DNA of 64,000 nt. Source: Styela clava. Lineage: Eukaryota; Chordata; Ascidiacea; Stolidobranchia; Styelidae. The notes below the pieces were generated by a model. It saw only the letters and a program-made list of their open reading frames with translations. It ran no database searches and was not told the DNA's origin. The stretch spans positions 7,779,135 to 7,843,134 of the forward strand of contig NC_135255.1 in NCBI RefSeq assembly GCF_964204865.1, written 5' to 3'. This document shows, in pieces, positions 43,697 to 64,000 of the stretch; position 1 is the stretch's first letter; each line of letters opens with the position of its first letter. The position numbers and the translations under genes were made by a program.

Positions 43697-44460
43697 TATC
43701 ATGGTCATTCATGAAGGTTCAATATTTTTTGTGTCCGAGCTATCAAAACGTTGAAGCTAATTACATACAAAAGAGTATATCGACGCATGAAATCCAAATT
43801 GGGCTAAGTCCATTTTTCTAGTTTTGAGAAAAACGCAAAAAACGTTTTTTTTTTGCTTCTTTTTTTTATTTCTCTAATACCTTACATCGAGGATGTCTAG
43901 TTTTTATGGTCCACCAAAGTTACAATGAAGGCCATATTTAGATGGTATAAATAAATTTGTGCTCTGCCCCAATTTTTTTTTTTGGGGGGGGGGGGGTTTT
44001 GGACTTAACCCTTTTTGGCTCTCAATTTTCTGGACCAGAAACAATTTTATTGGACTTAGGGCCCCTTTATTATGTTTTTATAGAGGCTGGTATGGACTTA
44101 GCGCTTTGTATTATATTTTTTGAGAGGAGCTATGTCCAAAAAACGGACTTAGCCCCAACTTACAATGCAATTATCCAGAGCTAAGTCCACTATAGTAGAC
44201 ACAGCTCTGTTTAGTTCTCAAATGCCCCAAAAAGAGCAGGGTTATGTCCATAGCTGTCTTGAGATCTAGAGCACCTAGAGATAAGGCAAATAGACCAAAA
44301 TGTAGAGCTAAGTCCAGGAAAATCAGCAATTGAAAAATGTCATTTTTCGGAAAAGTGGACTTAGCACTGTTTGGTTTTGAGGTGTCGATATATATCAGTG
44401 TGGTTATGGAAAAATAACTTTTAATATTTCGATACCAAGTACGACTCAACTTGTTTCTGA
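43697..44460. repeat. Cluster of GGACTTAGC / GCTAAGTCC motifs
   Basis: Within about 560 bp the 9-mer GGACTTAGC or its complement (some with one change) appears at about 43803, 44001, 44052, 44094, 44145, 44180, 44306 and 44357, in both orientations. The cluster includes a T-run followed by 13 or more Gs at about 43970-43997. No ORF. This could be a degenerate foldback or satellite; spacing is irregular. Confidence 0.6.
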
Positions 44461-44620
44461 AATGATTTTTTAGATTTGTCAGTTTGTGCGCACAGTAGCA
44501 AAGACGCCGGTTGTAGGCTAATTGGTAATCCAGTAATCTTATGTCTGTATGTCCGATGACAGAATATGTGCATATTACGGTAAATACCGTACCGGTACAG
44601 AAATACTGGATAAACAGGGT

Positions 44621-44763
44621 TGGTGGGCGGGCGCGTACGTACTTTTACGTTTTTTAACTTTATTTTAAGGTATCACTGCATTTTGTTTGTTTGTCCAGTT
44701 TTTGTGTTGTTTTGTTTTTATGTCAGAGTACCGGTACCGAAATACATGATTGATTGAATAATA
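44621..44763 (+). mobile_element. 5'-truncated LINE 3' tail, family T2
   Basis: Inverse partner of 24373-24519, ending ATGATTGATTGAATAA. No coding sequence. Confidence 0.6.
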
Positions 44764-44910
44764 TCCTATCCTATATCATATGCATAATATACCGGTAGGT
44801 AATTTATTTTAATAACCTAACTTTGTTTGATGCTTGTAAGCCCAAAATAGGTAATTTTTCAAAAAAATGAGTGGAGAAGTAAGAAAATGGAAAAGAAAAA
44901 GTTGCGGTTC

Positions 44911-45400
44911 CTTTAATTACCGGAACGGACCCTAAATTACCGGAACGGGGTGGAAAACATAAATAAACCTACCGGAACGGACCTTTAGATGTCTTGCAAA
45001 TGTCATTTCATATACTTCCATGCAATTTTTATATTAAATCGGCAAACTTGGGGGGGGGGGGGTACAGTGGTAAATTTAATTTTCTTTAATTACCGGAACG
45101 GACCCTAATTTGCCGGAACGGAGTGGAAAACCAACATAAACCTACCGGAACGGACCTTTAGATGTCTTGCAAATGTCATTTCATATACTTCCTTGCAATT
45201 TTTATAATAAATCGGCAAACTTGGGGGGGACAGTGGTAAAATTGATTTTCTTTAATTACCGGAACGGACCCTAATTTGCCGGAACGGAGTGGAAAACCTA
45301 CATAAACCTACCGGAACGGACTTGTAGATATCTTGCGAAGGACATTTTATGTCCCTCCAAGCGATTTCCCAAGTAAAATGTGAAAATTGAGGGGGATAGA
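44911..45400. repeat. Satellite array with ACCGGAACGG motif, about 170-bp unit
   Basis: Three units begin CTTTAATTACCGGAACGGACCC at 44911, 45084 and 45250 (periods 173 and 166). Each has three (T/A)(A/G)CCGGAACGG motifs, then TAGATGTCTTGCAAATGTCATTTCATATACTTCC and a G-run of 7-13. The third unit decays after about 45350. No coding potential. Confidence 0.88.
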
Positions 45401-46312
45401 ATGATAGAAAATAACAATTTCATTTTACGCCACCTAGCGGATGTAAATTGAGCAATGAATTCCTGAATCATCTCTTATCAATATGAATTGATGATAAAAA
45501 TCGATAATCAAAACTTTCTTACATGTTATTAGCCTTTAATTTTCCTTGTCGATAAGATAACGTAGTCATAGATTCAGATTGAAACAAATAAAAATTGTTT
45601 CCACAAACATTCTTGAGCAGGTGTTGCAACTATGTAGCACAACATGAATATCCACCTAAATGTGTCATTATTAGAGATGATGTTGTTTTCGGAAAAGTTG
45701 TAGTCAGGTACCGGTAGTGCAGTAGTAATAAATATGACTTCGAGTATAGTACATCATATGTCTGAATGGGCTTTCAATACTGCAATACAGCAATAACATA
45801 ATAAGGCAGTAAGTGACTTTGAGCCAAAAGCACAAAGTGTTGAGTGGTAGCCTAATGCTAGTTGTGCAGTTGTGTGTGAGTTTGTCTCCTGCCAAGCCTC
45901 TGTTTGATGTGTTAATATACAATATCTAAATATGCAAGCTCAAATTTTTGATTGATAGTATACGGTACCTATTGCATGTGGATACAATACAACATTGTTT
46001 CACATCTCCTTGAGGGTCACACAAAAAATGGCAATAAAGTTCTTTAAAGGCATATGTTATGTTACACTCATAGATGCTCAAAATGTTGTCCGTGCATTTT
46101 AGAGCTATGTCTTAACCTAGTAGTACCTGGAGGTTATCAACCTAAAATAAGCTAGAACCTGAAAGAAATAATGAAACGTATCATAAAAGAAATGAGTAAG
46201 CACACATTTTCTTCATGATGTCATATGACCGTCAAATTTTCTGCTTTTTTAGCGACTACCTTGTATTTTGTTCTGCTTTTTTACAACTTTATATTTTTTT
46301 TGTTTATGTTAG
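45401..46312. other. Upstream region of OXA1L
   Basis: No gene seen. It should hold the promoter of the plus-strand gene block. The last 30 bases are a pyrimidine-rich run ending ATGTTAG, the acceptor before OXA1L (AG at 46311-46312). Confidence 0.35.
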
Positions 46313-46328
46313 ATATAGGTACCAAATT

Positions 46329-47630
46329 ATGATTCCTAGAATTATTTTTTCGAGAAGTTGTGCTTCTAGGCATTTATTATTTCAAAATAGGGCTCATGTT
46401 GCATCTGAAGGACACTATTTTCATTCACCATTTCCGATTTTGTATGCCAAGTCAAATGTTTCAAGCAATCAGAGTCGCAACTTTTCTGTATCGAATTTGA
46501 AAAATAACGTCTTCAACTTCTGGGGCGAGACAAAGGATGTCAATGTTAAACAGGAGGAAAATGTTTTCATTGATGTTTCAAACAATCAAACTGTTTCTGA
46601 TCAGACATTGAATAGCAGTACATTGTCATCAAATGTTGATGACATTTCTTCAAATCAGATTCTACTTCCTGATGTAGATGGTGTTTCAAGCGAACTAAGT
46701 TCTGATATGTTGGAAAGTGTACCTGATGCTACAACTTTTGCTGATCTTGGATTAGGGGGATCTATATTGCCTCACAAATTACTGCAAGACATTTTTGAAT
46801 ATCTGAATACAACGGTGGGGTTAGAATGGATACCGGCCATTGCAATTGTGACTCTTGTAATACGGACTTTAGCACTGCCTTGTTATGTTAATATGAGACG
46901 ATTTTCTGTACGGTCAAATAATCTTTTTCCTGAGTCATTCAAATTACAGCAAGCTATGCAAAAAGCTGCGGCAGAAAAAAATAAGTTTATAATGAAAAAG
47001 TGTCATATTGAATATCAGACATTTCTACAAAAAAATAATATTAACCCTCTAAAGCCTTTAATCATAAATATACCTAATATGATTTTCTTCTCTTCCATGT
47101 TTATTGGATTGCGTCAAATGTGTGAGGCTCATGTTCCGAGCCTTGTCAATGGTGGTATTCTCTGGTTTCAAAATTTGAGCATCTCTGATCCATATATGAT
47201 TTTGCCTGTACTTTCATGCTTGTCAATGGCGGCCATAATAAGATCCGGAGCAGCAGCATCAGAATTAGGTCCGGCAGGAGAAATCAAAGGAATTCGTAAA
47301 ATTCTCATGTGGACGCCTGTTATAGGATTACCCTTTCTGATTTACCAACCCTCAGCGATTTTTATATTCTGGATAACAAGTAATGTGTTTTCATATTTGC
47401 TTGTTCAATTGTTTTCTCGTAAAGCTGTGCAAAAATTTTTCAATATCCCTACTATGGTTAAACATGATTCAAGTGTTCAAAAACAATTGGAAAATTCAAT
47501 GAACATTATAGAGAAATTTAAACAACTAAAAAAAGAACGACAAGAAGCAGAACAGTTGGTTAAAAAAGTTCAAAATTACAAAATAGAAATGGAACGATTG
47601 AAAGAAATAGAAAATAAAAGAAAAAAATGA
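46329..47630 (+). CDS. OXA1L: Mitochondrial inner-membrane insertase OXA1-like
   Basis: 433 residues from the ATG at 46329, intronless. I chose this start because the frame is open further upstream but an acceptor (AG at 46312) removes that part, and the remaining N-terminus is basic and Ser/Arg-rich like a mitochondrial presequence. The YidC/Oxa1 core starts near residue 150: GLEWIPAIAIVTLVIRTLALP, the NMRRF loop, a hydrophilic loop with QKNNINPLKPL, then PNMIFFSSMFIGLRQM, and the transmembrane end WTPVIGLPFLIYQPSAIFIF with WITSN. A Lys-rich C-terminal coiled tail follows, which in the family binds the mitoribosome. It inserts mitochondrially made and some imported proteins into the inner membrane. 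Confidence 0.96.
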   Translation: MIPRIIFSRSCASRHLLFQNRAHVASEGHYFHSPFPILYAKSNVSSNQSRNFSVSNLKNNVFNFWGETKDVNVKQEENVFIDVSNNQTVSDQTLNSSTLSSNVDDISSNQILLPDVDGVSSELSSDMLESVPDATTFADLGLGGSILPHKLLQDIFEYLNTTVGLEWIPAIAIVTLVIRTLALPCYVNMRRFSVRSNNLFPESFKLQQAMQKAAAEKNKFIMKKCHIEYQTFLQKNNINPLKPLIINIPNMIFFSSMFIGLRQMCEAHVPSLVNGGILWFQNLSISDPYMILPVLSCLSMAAIIRSGAAASELGPAGEIKGIRKILMWTPVIGLPFLIYQPSAIFIFWITSNVFSYLLVQLFSRKAVQKFFNIPTMVKHDSSVQKQLENSMNIIEKFKQLKKERQEAEQLVKKVQNYKIEMERLKEIENKRKK

Positions 47631-48246
47631 GCAAATTATGAAGAATTTATTCTGAATCTATTATGAGAATGACGTGATCAGCATTTGAAACAATAATTTT
47701 GTTCAATAATGTGAAAACTAATTAATAACATCAACAATATTATGATGGGTAATAAATGACTAGGTGATGATGACTGATTTCGTCCCTTGCTTAGTTAGCT
47801 CTTGGGATTTCAGCACTCACAATTCTATACATTTGCAGTATCTTTTTAATCGCAGATCATACCGGTAATTAAAATGTATATTATGAATTTTGAAGAAATA
47901 TTAGCATCTAGTGTATTTTTGATCGCCATGAAAACTTCTTCACTAGCGAAACTCGAAAAGCTAAATGAAATATGAAATTTTTCACAACTGAATATTGTCA
48001 TTCATTCTTTGCCAAACCACTGAATTCGAGCAAACATTTCTTGGTTCAATATTATCTTGATTAAAAATGGCACAAGTGGTTGTCTCGAAAAATAAGTCTA
48101 TAGTTGCAGTCCTCTGAATTCATTTTCTCAGTTTTTCCATCATTCGATAAATAATATTTACTCGTGGTACTAAATTGTTGCGTTTTTTCTCATTGCTTGA
48201 TGATGCTTATTTGTCCAACTTATTTGTATGTAATCTTTTTTTAGGT
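47631..48246. other. Spacer between OXA1L and the TMEM234-like gene
   Basis: Holds AATAAA at 47751-47756, a likely OXA1L polyadenylation signal, and at its right end the acceptor TCTTTTTTTAG (AG 48243-48244) two bases before the next ATG. No gene seen between. Confidence 0.5.
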
Positions 48247-48636
48247 ATGCAAATTGAACAGTTAATTTTCTTACTCTTGCCATCAGTATTGTGGGGAGTA
48301 ACCAATCCATTATTAAAACAAGGTAGTAGCGGAATTGAAAATGTACATTCAAGGAACAAGTTAAATGAAATTTTTTTTAAATTGCTATTTATCATTTCTC
48401 ATTGGAAGTGTTTTCTCCCATTTCTCATCAACCAGTTGGGGTCCGTAGCGTACTTTTATGCACTGAAAACTATCGATATATCAATCGGTGTTCCTGTCGT
48501 TAATTCTCTCACTTTAGTCATTACAACGCTGACTGGAAGATTAGTAGCGGGAGAGAAGTATCAACCGAAGACAATTCTTGGAATGATTTTTATAATAACT
48601 GGCGTTTCTTTATGCATGTTGGATTCCATCAATTGA
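48247..48636 (+). CDS. TMEM234: TMEM234-like four-helix membrane protein
   Basis: 129 residues with four hydrophobic segments. It opens MQIEQLIFLLLPSVLWG then TNPLLK, and has PFLINQLGSVAYFYAL, GVPVVNSLTLVITTLTG and a last helix ending LCMLDSIN. NQ(C/L)GS and VP(I/V)xNSL are characteristic of TMEM234, an EamA/DMT-related family. I chose the ATG at 48247 because the acceptor AG sits two bases before it, and the frame upstream of the acceptor would give an unrelated hydrophilic stretch. Function in animals is poorly known. It has no introns, and its stop is only about 110 bp from the acceptor of the next gene. Confidence 0.93.
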   Translation: MQIEQLIFLLLPSVLWGVTNPLLKQGSSGIENVHSRNKLNEIFFKLLFIISHWKCFLPFLINQLGSVAYFYALKTIDISIGVPVVNSLTLVITTLTGRLVAGEKYQPKTILGMIFIITGVSLCMLDSIN

Positions 48637-48770
48637 CTTGAGAAATCAAAGCAATTGACGGAATAAAATTGAGATAATTGACAAAGTTATTATTAAAGAC
48701 TGTCACTTGAAACAAAATATCTTATATTTGGTTTCTTTTCTGGTAGTTTTGAATTCCAATCGAAAACAAG
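48637..48770 (+). promoter_or_regulatory. Short intercistronic region with polyadenylation signal and acceptor
   Basis: Contains AATAAA at 48662-48667 and the acceptor GGTTTCTTTTCTGGTAG (AG 48745-48746), then a 24-nt leader. This is the layout of a trans-spliced operon junction; cis-splicing from an unseen leader exon is the alternative. Confidence 0.6.
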
Positions 48771-49190
48771 ATGAGCTTAAAGAATGCAATTAGCCAAATC
48801 AGAGTCAGTTCTGTCTTGAATCGAGATGTCAAACAATTTGGAAAAAAACATTTATTTGATGGTGATGATGACACGTGTTGGAATTCAGATCAAGGACTTC
48901 CACAGTGGATTAATTTAGCCTTTGAAGAACCTCAAACTTTGAGTGGCTTTTGCGTCTCTCTACAATTCCAGGGTGGGTTTTGTGGGAAAGATTGTATATT
49001 GGAAGCTTATAATGGAACATGCTTAGTAGAAAATATCCCATTTTATCCTAATGATATTAATTCCTTACAAAATTTTGAAATATCTTTTACTGAAAATCAA
49101 TCGGTGTCCTCTTTAAAATTGATTTTTCAAAAAAGTACAGATTTTTTTGGTAGAATAATTGTTTACAAACTGGACTTGATAAAGTTGTGA
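48771..49190 (+). CDS. NR2C2AP: NR2C2AP-like (TRA16-like) protein
   Basis: 139 residues, intronless. It carries the family core RVSSVLNRDVKQFGKKHLFD, DDDTCWNSDQGLPQWI, FQGGF and the C-terminal TDFFGRIIVYKLDL. The fold is a galactose-binding/discoidin-like jelly roll. The human protein is described as a repressor of nuclear receptor TR4 activity; whether this holds here is unknown. Length equals the human protein. It follows the TMEM234-like gene closely on the same strand. Confidence 0.94.
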   Translation: MSLKNAISQIRVSSVLNRDVKQFGKKHLFDGDDDTCWNSDQGLPQWINLAFEEPQTLSGFCVSLQFQGGFCGKDCILEAYNGTCLVENIPFYPNDINSLQNFEISFTENQSVSSLKLIFQKSTDFFGRIIVYKLDLIKL

Positions 49191-50377
49191 TATTGGGAAA
49201 TTTTATTCTATAGAAAAATTACTCCTTAAACCCTAATATACATATCACTATTTAAATTGGTGGCTCCAATTCTTTTCTATATTACATTTCTTATTATTAT
49301 GATTGGCAACTGTTTAGTTATAATTTTGTTAATTTGATTCGTAATGAGTCAGGATTGGCTAAAATAACTCATATTATTATTGCATTAGTCAATAGTTTTA
49401 ACTATCTCGGGTATTTCATTGCTGCAAATATAAGTTATGCATTCCTATTCGTTCTTGCAGTACAAAATCATATGAGTTCATTCTGTGCCCGAGGGTCGTA
49501 CATATCTATCATTTTCTGAATATTATGTCTGTCTGGCCTCCGCATTTTGTGCTATAATTGCATGCAGCGGCTCAGTTTATAGGATTATCTGTGTTATTTA
49601 AATGGGTCTAGGGGATTGTACTAGTCATGGTTAGGATGGAGATAAAATTAGTTGATTTTATTAGAGTGTATGTCTGTTTATCTTTTTCTCAATTTATACA
49701 TGTCTTTTGTTGCTAAGGCCGAACATATCAGGCAGTTTTTGACTAGGTTACTTGTATATTTGTTCAATCAATTTTCAACGAAGGGTACTTGGGAAGTTAT
49801 TAGTCTTTTTTTAACTTTACATTATTATAAATTACCATTTTGTAGAGTGTATTATCCTTTTTATAGTGAATCATACAAAATTCATTCGAATAGGTCCATG
49901 CTCACTTTATTCGAAACAATGTTTCATATAAAAAAGGTATTTTATTTCAAAGATGTAAAGTATGCTAGTATTATATACAGTTCATCCATAAAGTAGCCTA
50001 CCGGTACATGGTGTATGGTACATTTGTTGAATTATTCAATATTGAACTCCTATGCTAGGGCTGCTGCTGCTTAATTAGACTTATGATCCTGCTGTGTTGT
50101 TTGCTGCTTTTATATGACTTGGAAAAATTTTGAAAATTTTTTTTTAAAGTTTAATCCTAAAAGTTTAGATTATTGAGATTTGAAAGTCAATTTTTTAAAC
50201 ATCATGGTTTTGCATTTTTTTCGGTCTAAAAACTTCAATACCACTGTTTCAGCGTTTCAGTCTATTATTTCAGCTATTATGGATTAGAAATTAATTTGAC
50301 TTTATTGTTTGGAAGGTACAATCAACTGATAGTTTGTTAATAATAAGTTATTAATTAGTTTCAAAATCTGTCCTAAG
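49191..50377. other. Spacer between NR2C2AP and the MSK-type kinase
   Basis: About 1.2 kb with no gene recognised. It ends CTGTCCTAAG directly at the kinase ATG, so an acceptor AG (50376-50377) touches the start codon. Confidence 0.4.
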
Positions 50378-62080
<11,703 letters not shown>

Positions 62081-62515
62081 GTACTTGCTATTCTTTATTT
62101 TTTTTGGGTGGGGGGGGGATAACATTGTGAAGTAAAATTTGTGATATGAGAATTTATAATAATTTGGAAAATTGGAGCTGTGTTTTACGTTTTAGCATTT
62201 GGGCTGATTTCTTGAGTTGAAAATGGAGTAATATTGTCAAATTTTTCATTGAGAGTGAATTGCGAGTTTTAGGGCTCAAATAATTTTGAACCATGCAATA
62301 GATTAGGTTTTAATTCAGAATTTAGATCTAAAATTTTTGTCAAGCCAAAGTTAGTTTTTTGTGTAAAAATCTGAAATGCAAGCAATCAATTATAAAATGA
62401 CTCTGAAATTTAAAGTCACTCAAACTAACGATCTGTAATTTCAATTTTAATACTGTTAAAATTTGACAAATAATTTTGACACTGATATCTGTCAGAAATT
62501 GTTCTGTTGATATGT

Positions 62516-62789
62516 CAGGGGTATGCAACCTGCAGCCCACGGGCCAAATGCAGCCTGCGCAACCAGTTTTAAATTTGAAAAAATCTAGTATGTGCGAGTA
62601 ATTCTAATTTCTTCACGTTGCAAAGCCTATATCTGAGCTTGTGCAAAGCCACAACTAATGTCATAAGATCAATAATCAAATTTTTGTGCCTGCTACTACT
62701 AGAAAGCCTATGTTAAATGAAGATGTGGCCCACGGTTTCACCCAGTTATTTGTATCTGGCCCTCCTGTATTACAGGTTGCATACCCATG
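62516..62789 (+). mobile_element. hAT-type MITE, family 'GGGGTATGCAACC'
   Basis: It starts CAGGGGTATGCAACC and ends GGTTGCATACCCATG. The interior matches 7199-7511 in reverse (CAGTTATTTGTATCTGGCCCTCC, CGTTGCAAAGCCTATATCTGAGC). Flanks TGATATGT and ATGTATGT are only weakly alike, so the target duplication is uncertain. Confidence 0.8.
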
Positions 62790-63633
62790 ATGTATGTAGC
62801 CAAATGGAAGAACATTTATGCTCTGAGATCCATTATGTCAATTGACAATGTTATAGGTACAAGGTTATGTTTGCCAATCTAAATTTACATTTGCTCTTAG
62901 TGAATTTACTCAGGAAGCAATTTCTATGACCTAACATGGCAATGAGATAAAGCCCACCTATTCACTATATGCCCATGTTTGGTTTCTTAATATTTTTTAG
63001 TAGATTTTTTTTGAATTAATGTAAACATTTCATTATTGACAAGCAATATCCGGTATATTGAAAGATTCTTATTCCTTGTTACGATCGCCAAATGGTGCTT
63101 TCTGCAGAATTGAAAGTTTTTTCATTTCGTCCTTAGGGAATATCTGATATATTATGTATTAATTTCACTTCAAATATTACCCAGGATTCCCTACACTAGT
63201 ATTTGCATACTATCGGAAAATTGTAATTTCAAATCATCTTTTTTTTTTCAAAAAAGGCTCAGATTTATTTAAGATTATTTTAATACTTAAATATAAGTTA
63301 TAAAATAAATTTCAATTCTAAAAAGTCATAAATAGGGCAATCTTGTTTTTTTTTCAAATTATTCACAATCGACTTGTTATTTTGAAATTCCATGCTTTTC
63401 CGGACCATATTAGTTTCAGTGTTAATGTTAAATAGTTTCCGCAGACCTTATATTTTTACTGAAAACTCGTAACTTCACTCAGAGATGAGTCTCCTTCATT
63501 ACTGTGTGAGTGCGCTTGGACCTTGCTCTGAGAATTTTCTTCAAGAAATAATAAAACAAAGTTGCTTTATTGTGATACAAGACTAAACTACTGTCATATG
63601 TCAAATTTACGAGTGCATGGAAACTCTATATGA

Positions 63634-64000
63634 CAGGGGTCGGCAAACTTTTGTCGCACGCGGGCCAAAATTAAGGGTTGCAAGTCATTGGCGGGCCGCA
63701 CATATTTTTAGAAAGTTGAAAACCAAATGGATGATACTTTTTATAATAAAAATCAAGCAGTGATACATCTCTCGAATATGGATTTAATTCCTCGTTGCAT
63801 CTCAAAAAATTCCATTTGAATATTTTTGGCGACATGAACTTTATTGCGTTTTGTTGCCACTTGTGAATTATATACTTCTTGTTAGGTTATATCATAATTT
63901 AGTCTGCACAATAAATTTTGTTACGTAAAGAATATAATCGTCAAAGCAGCTGTTTTGTTACTATAATTCAGTGAGGCGTAGTGGCCCGGATTATATTACT
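63634..64000 (+). mobile_element. Start of a hAT-type element at the right edge
   Basis: CAGGGGTCGGCAAACTTTTGTCGCACGCGGGCC is a typical hAT-MITE left end, with GCGGGCCGCACAT further in. The right end is outside the window, so the true extent is unknown. Confidence 0.65.

Larger units (their letters stand above)
62081..64000 (+). other. MSK intron 9 (partial)
   Basis: Starts with GTACTT after exon 9 and continues to the edge. It holds a G-run (about 62110), a hAT MITE (62516-62789) and the start of another (63634 on). No further MSK exon recognised before 64000. Confidence 0.5.

Noticed and set aside
43960-44000. Long T-run plus G-run as a possible G-quadruplex switch
   Set aside because: Similar G-runs occur in the satellite, in a MITE and in an intron; they may partly be assembly artefacts of homopolymers.
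46215-46328. 38 extra residues before the OXA1L start
   Set aside because: The stretch is hydrophobic, lies before a strong acceptor AG at 46312 and does not look like a presequence.
48175-48246. 24 extra residues before the TMEM234-like start
   Set aside because: The family starts at the ATG at 48247, and the acceptor sits two bases before it.

Overview
The window looks like nuclear DNA of an invertebrate animal. It is AT-rich, has spliced genes with metazoan orthologues, and is very dense in DNA transposons, LINEs and SINEs. Several genes are intronless over their coding part yet have a strong 3' splice-acceptor signal just upstream of the ATG. That pattern fits spliced-leader trans-splicing and makes a tunicate plausible, but I cannot fix the taxon from sequence alone.

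Left gene block (1-4.7 kb, all minus strand): the 5' part of a NEK8/NEK9-type kinase with RCC1 repeats, running off the left edge; a C9orf85-like zinc-binding protein; and prefoldin subunit 4. Right gene block (46.3-64 kb, all plus strand): OXA1L, a TMEM234-like membrane protein, an NR2C2AP-like protein (the last two about 110 bp apart, operon-like), then nine exons of an MSK1/2-type kinase (RPS6KA5/4) running off the right edge. These genes serve general cell functions and do not form one pathway.

Middle (4.7-46 kb): almost entirely mobile and repeated DNA. From left to right it holds a degenerate mariner-like element; hAT-type elements with 8-bp target duplications; a MITE family with GGCCCATGGGCC-rich ends (three copies, each with its own 8-bp duplication); a foldback; a short unrecognised multi-exon gene fragment; a dead Tx1/L1-like LINE split by a 3.0-kb hAT transposon with a broken transposase; a tRNA-derived SINE; a LINE (A) split by a young Ty3/gypsy element with matching 241-bp LTRs and a CTTGG target duplication; a minisatellite; a LINE (B) with both ORFs open and a PHD-like finger at the start of ORF2; nested inverted elements around a TA-flanked pogo-like element that keeps only a PHD-like zinc-finger ORF; and two satellite arrays.

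The nesting gives relative ages: hAT is younger than the Tx1-like LINE, gypsy is younger than LINE A, and the gypsy element and LINE B appear to be the youngest insertions. I see no convincing new multi-gene system. The most unusual items are the pogo-like element carrying a lone zinc-finger ORF, the GGCCCATGGGCC MITE family, the trans-splice-like acceptors, and the unrecognised spliced gene at 13.3-14.15 kb.
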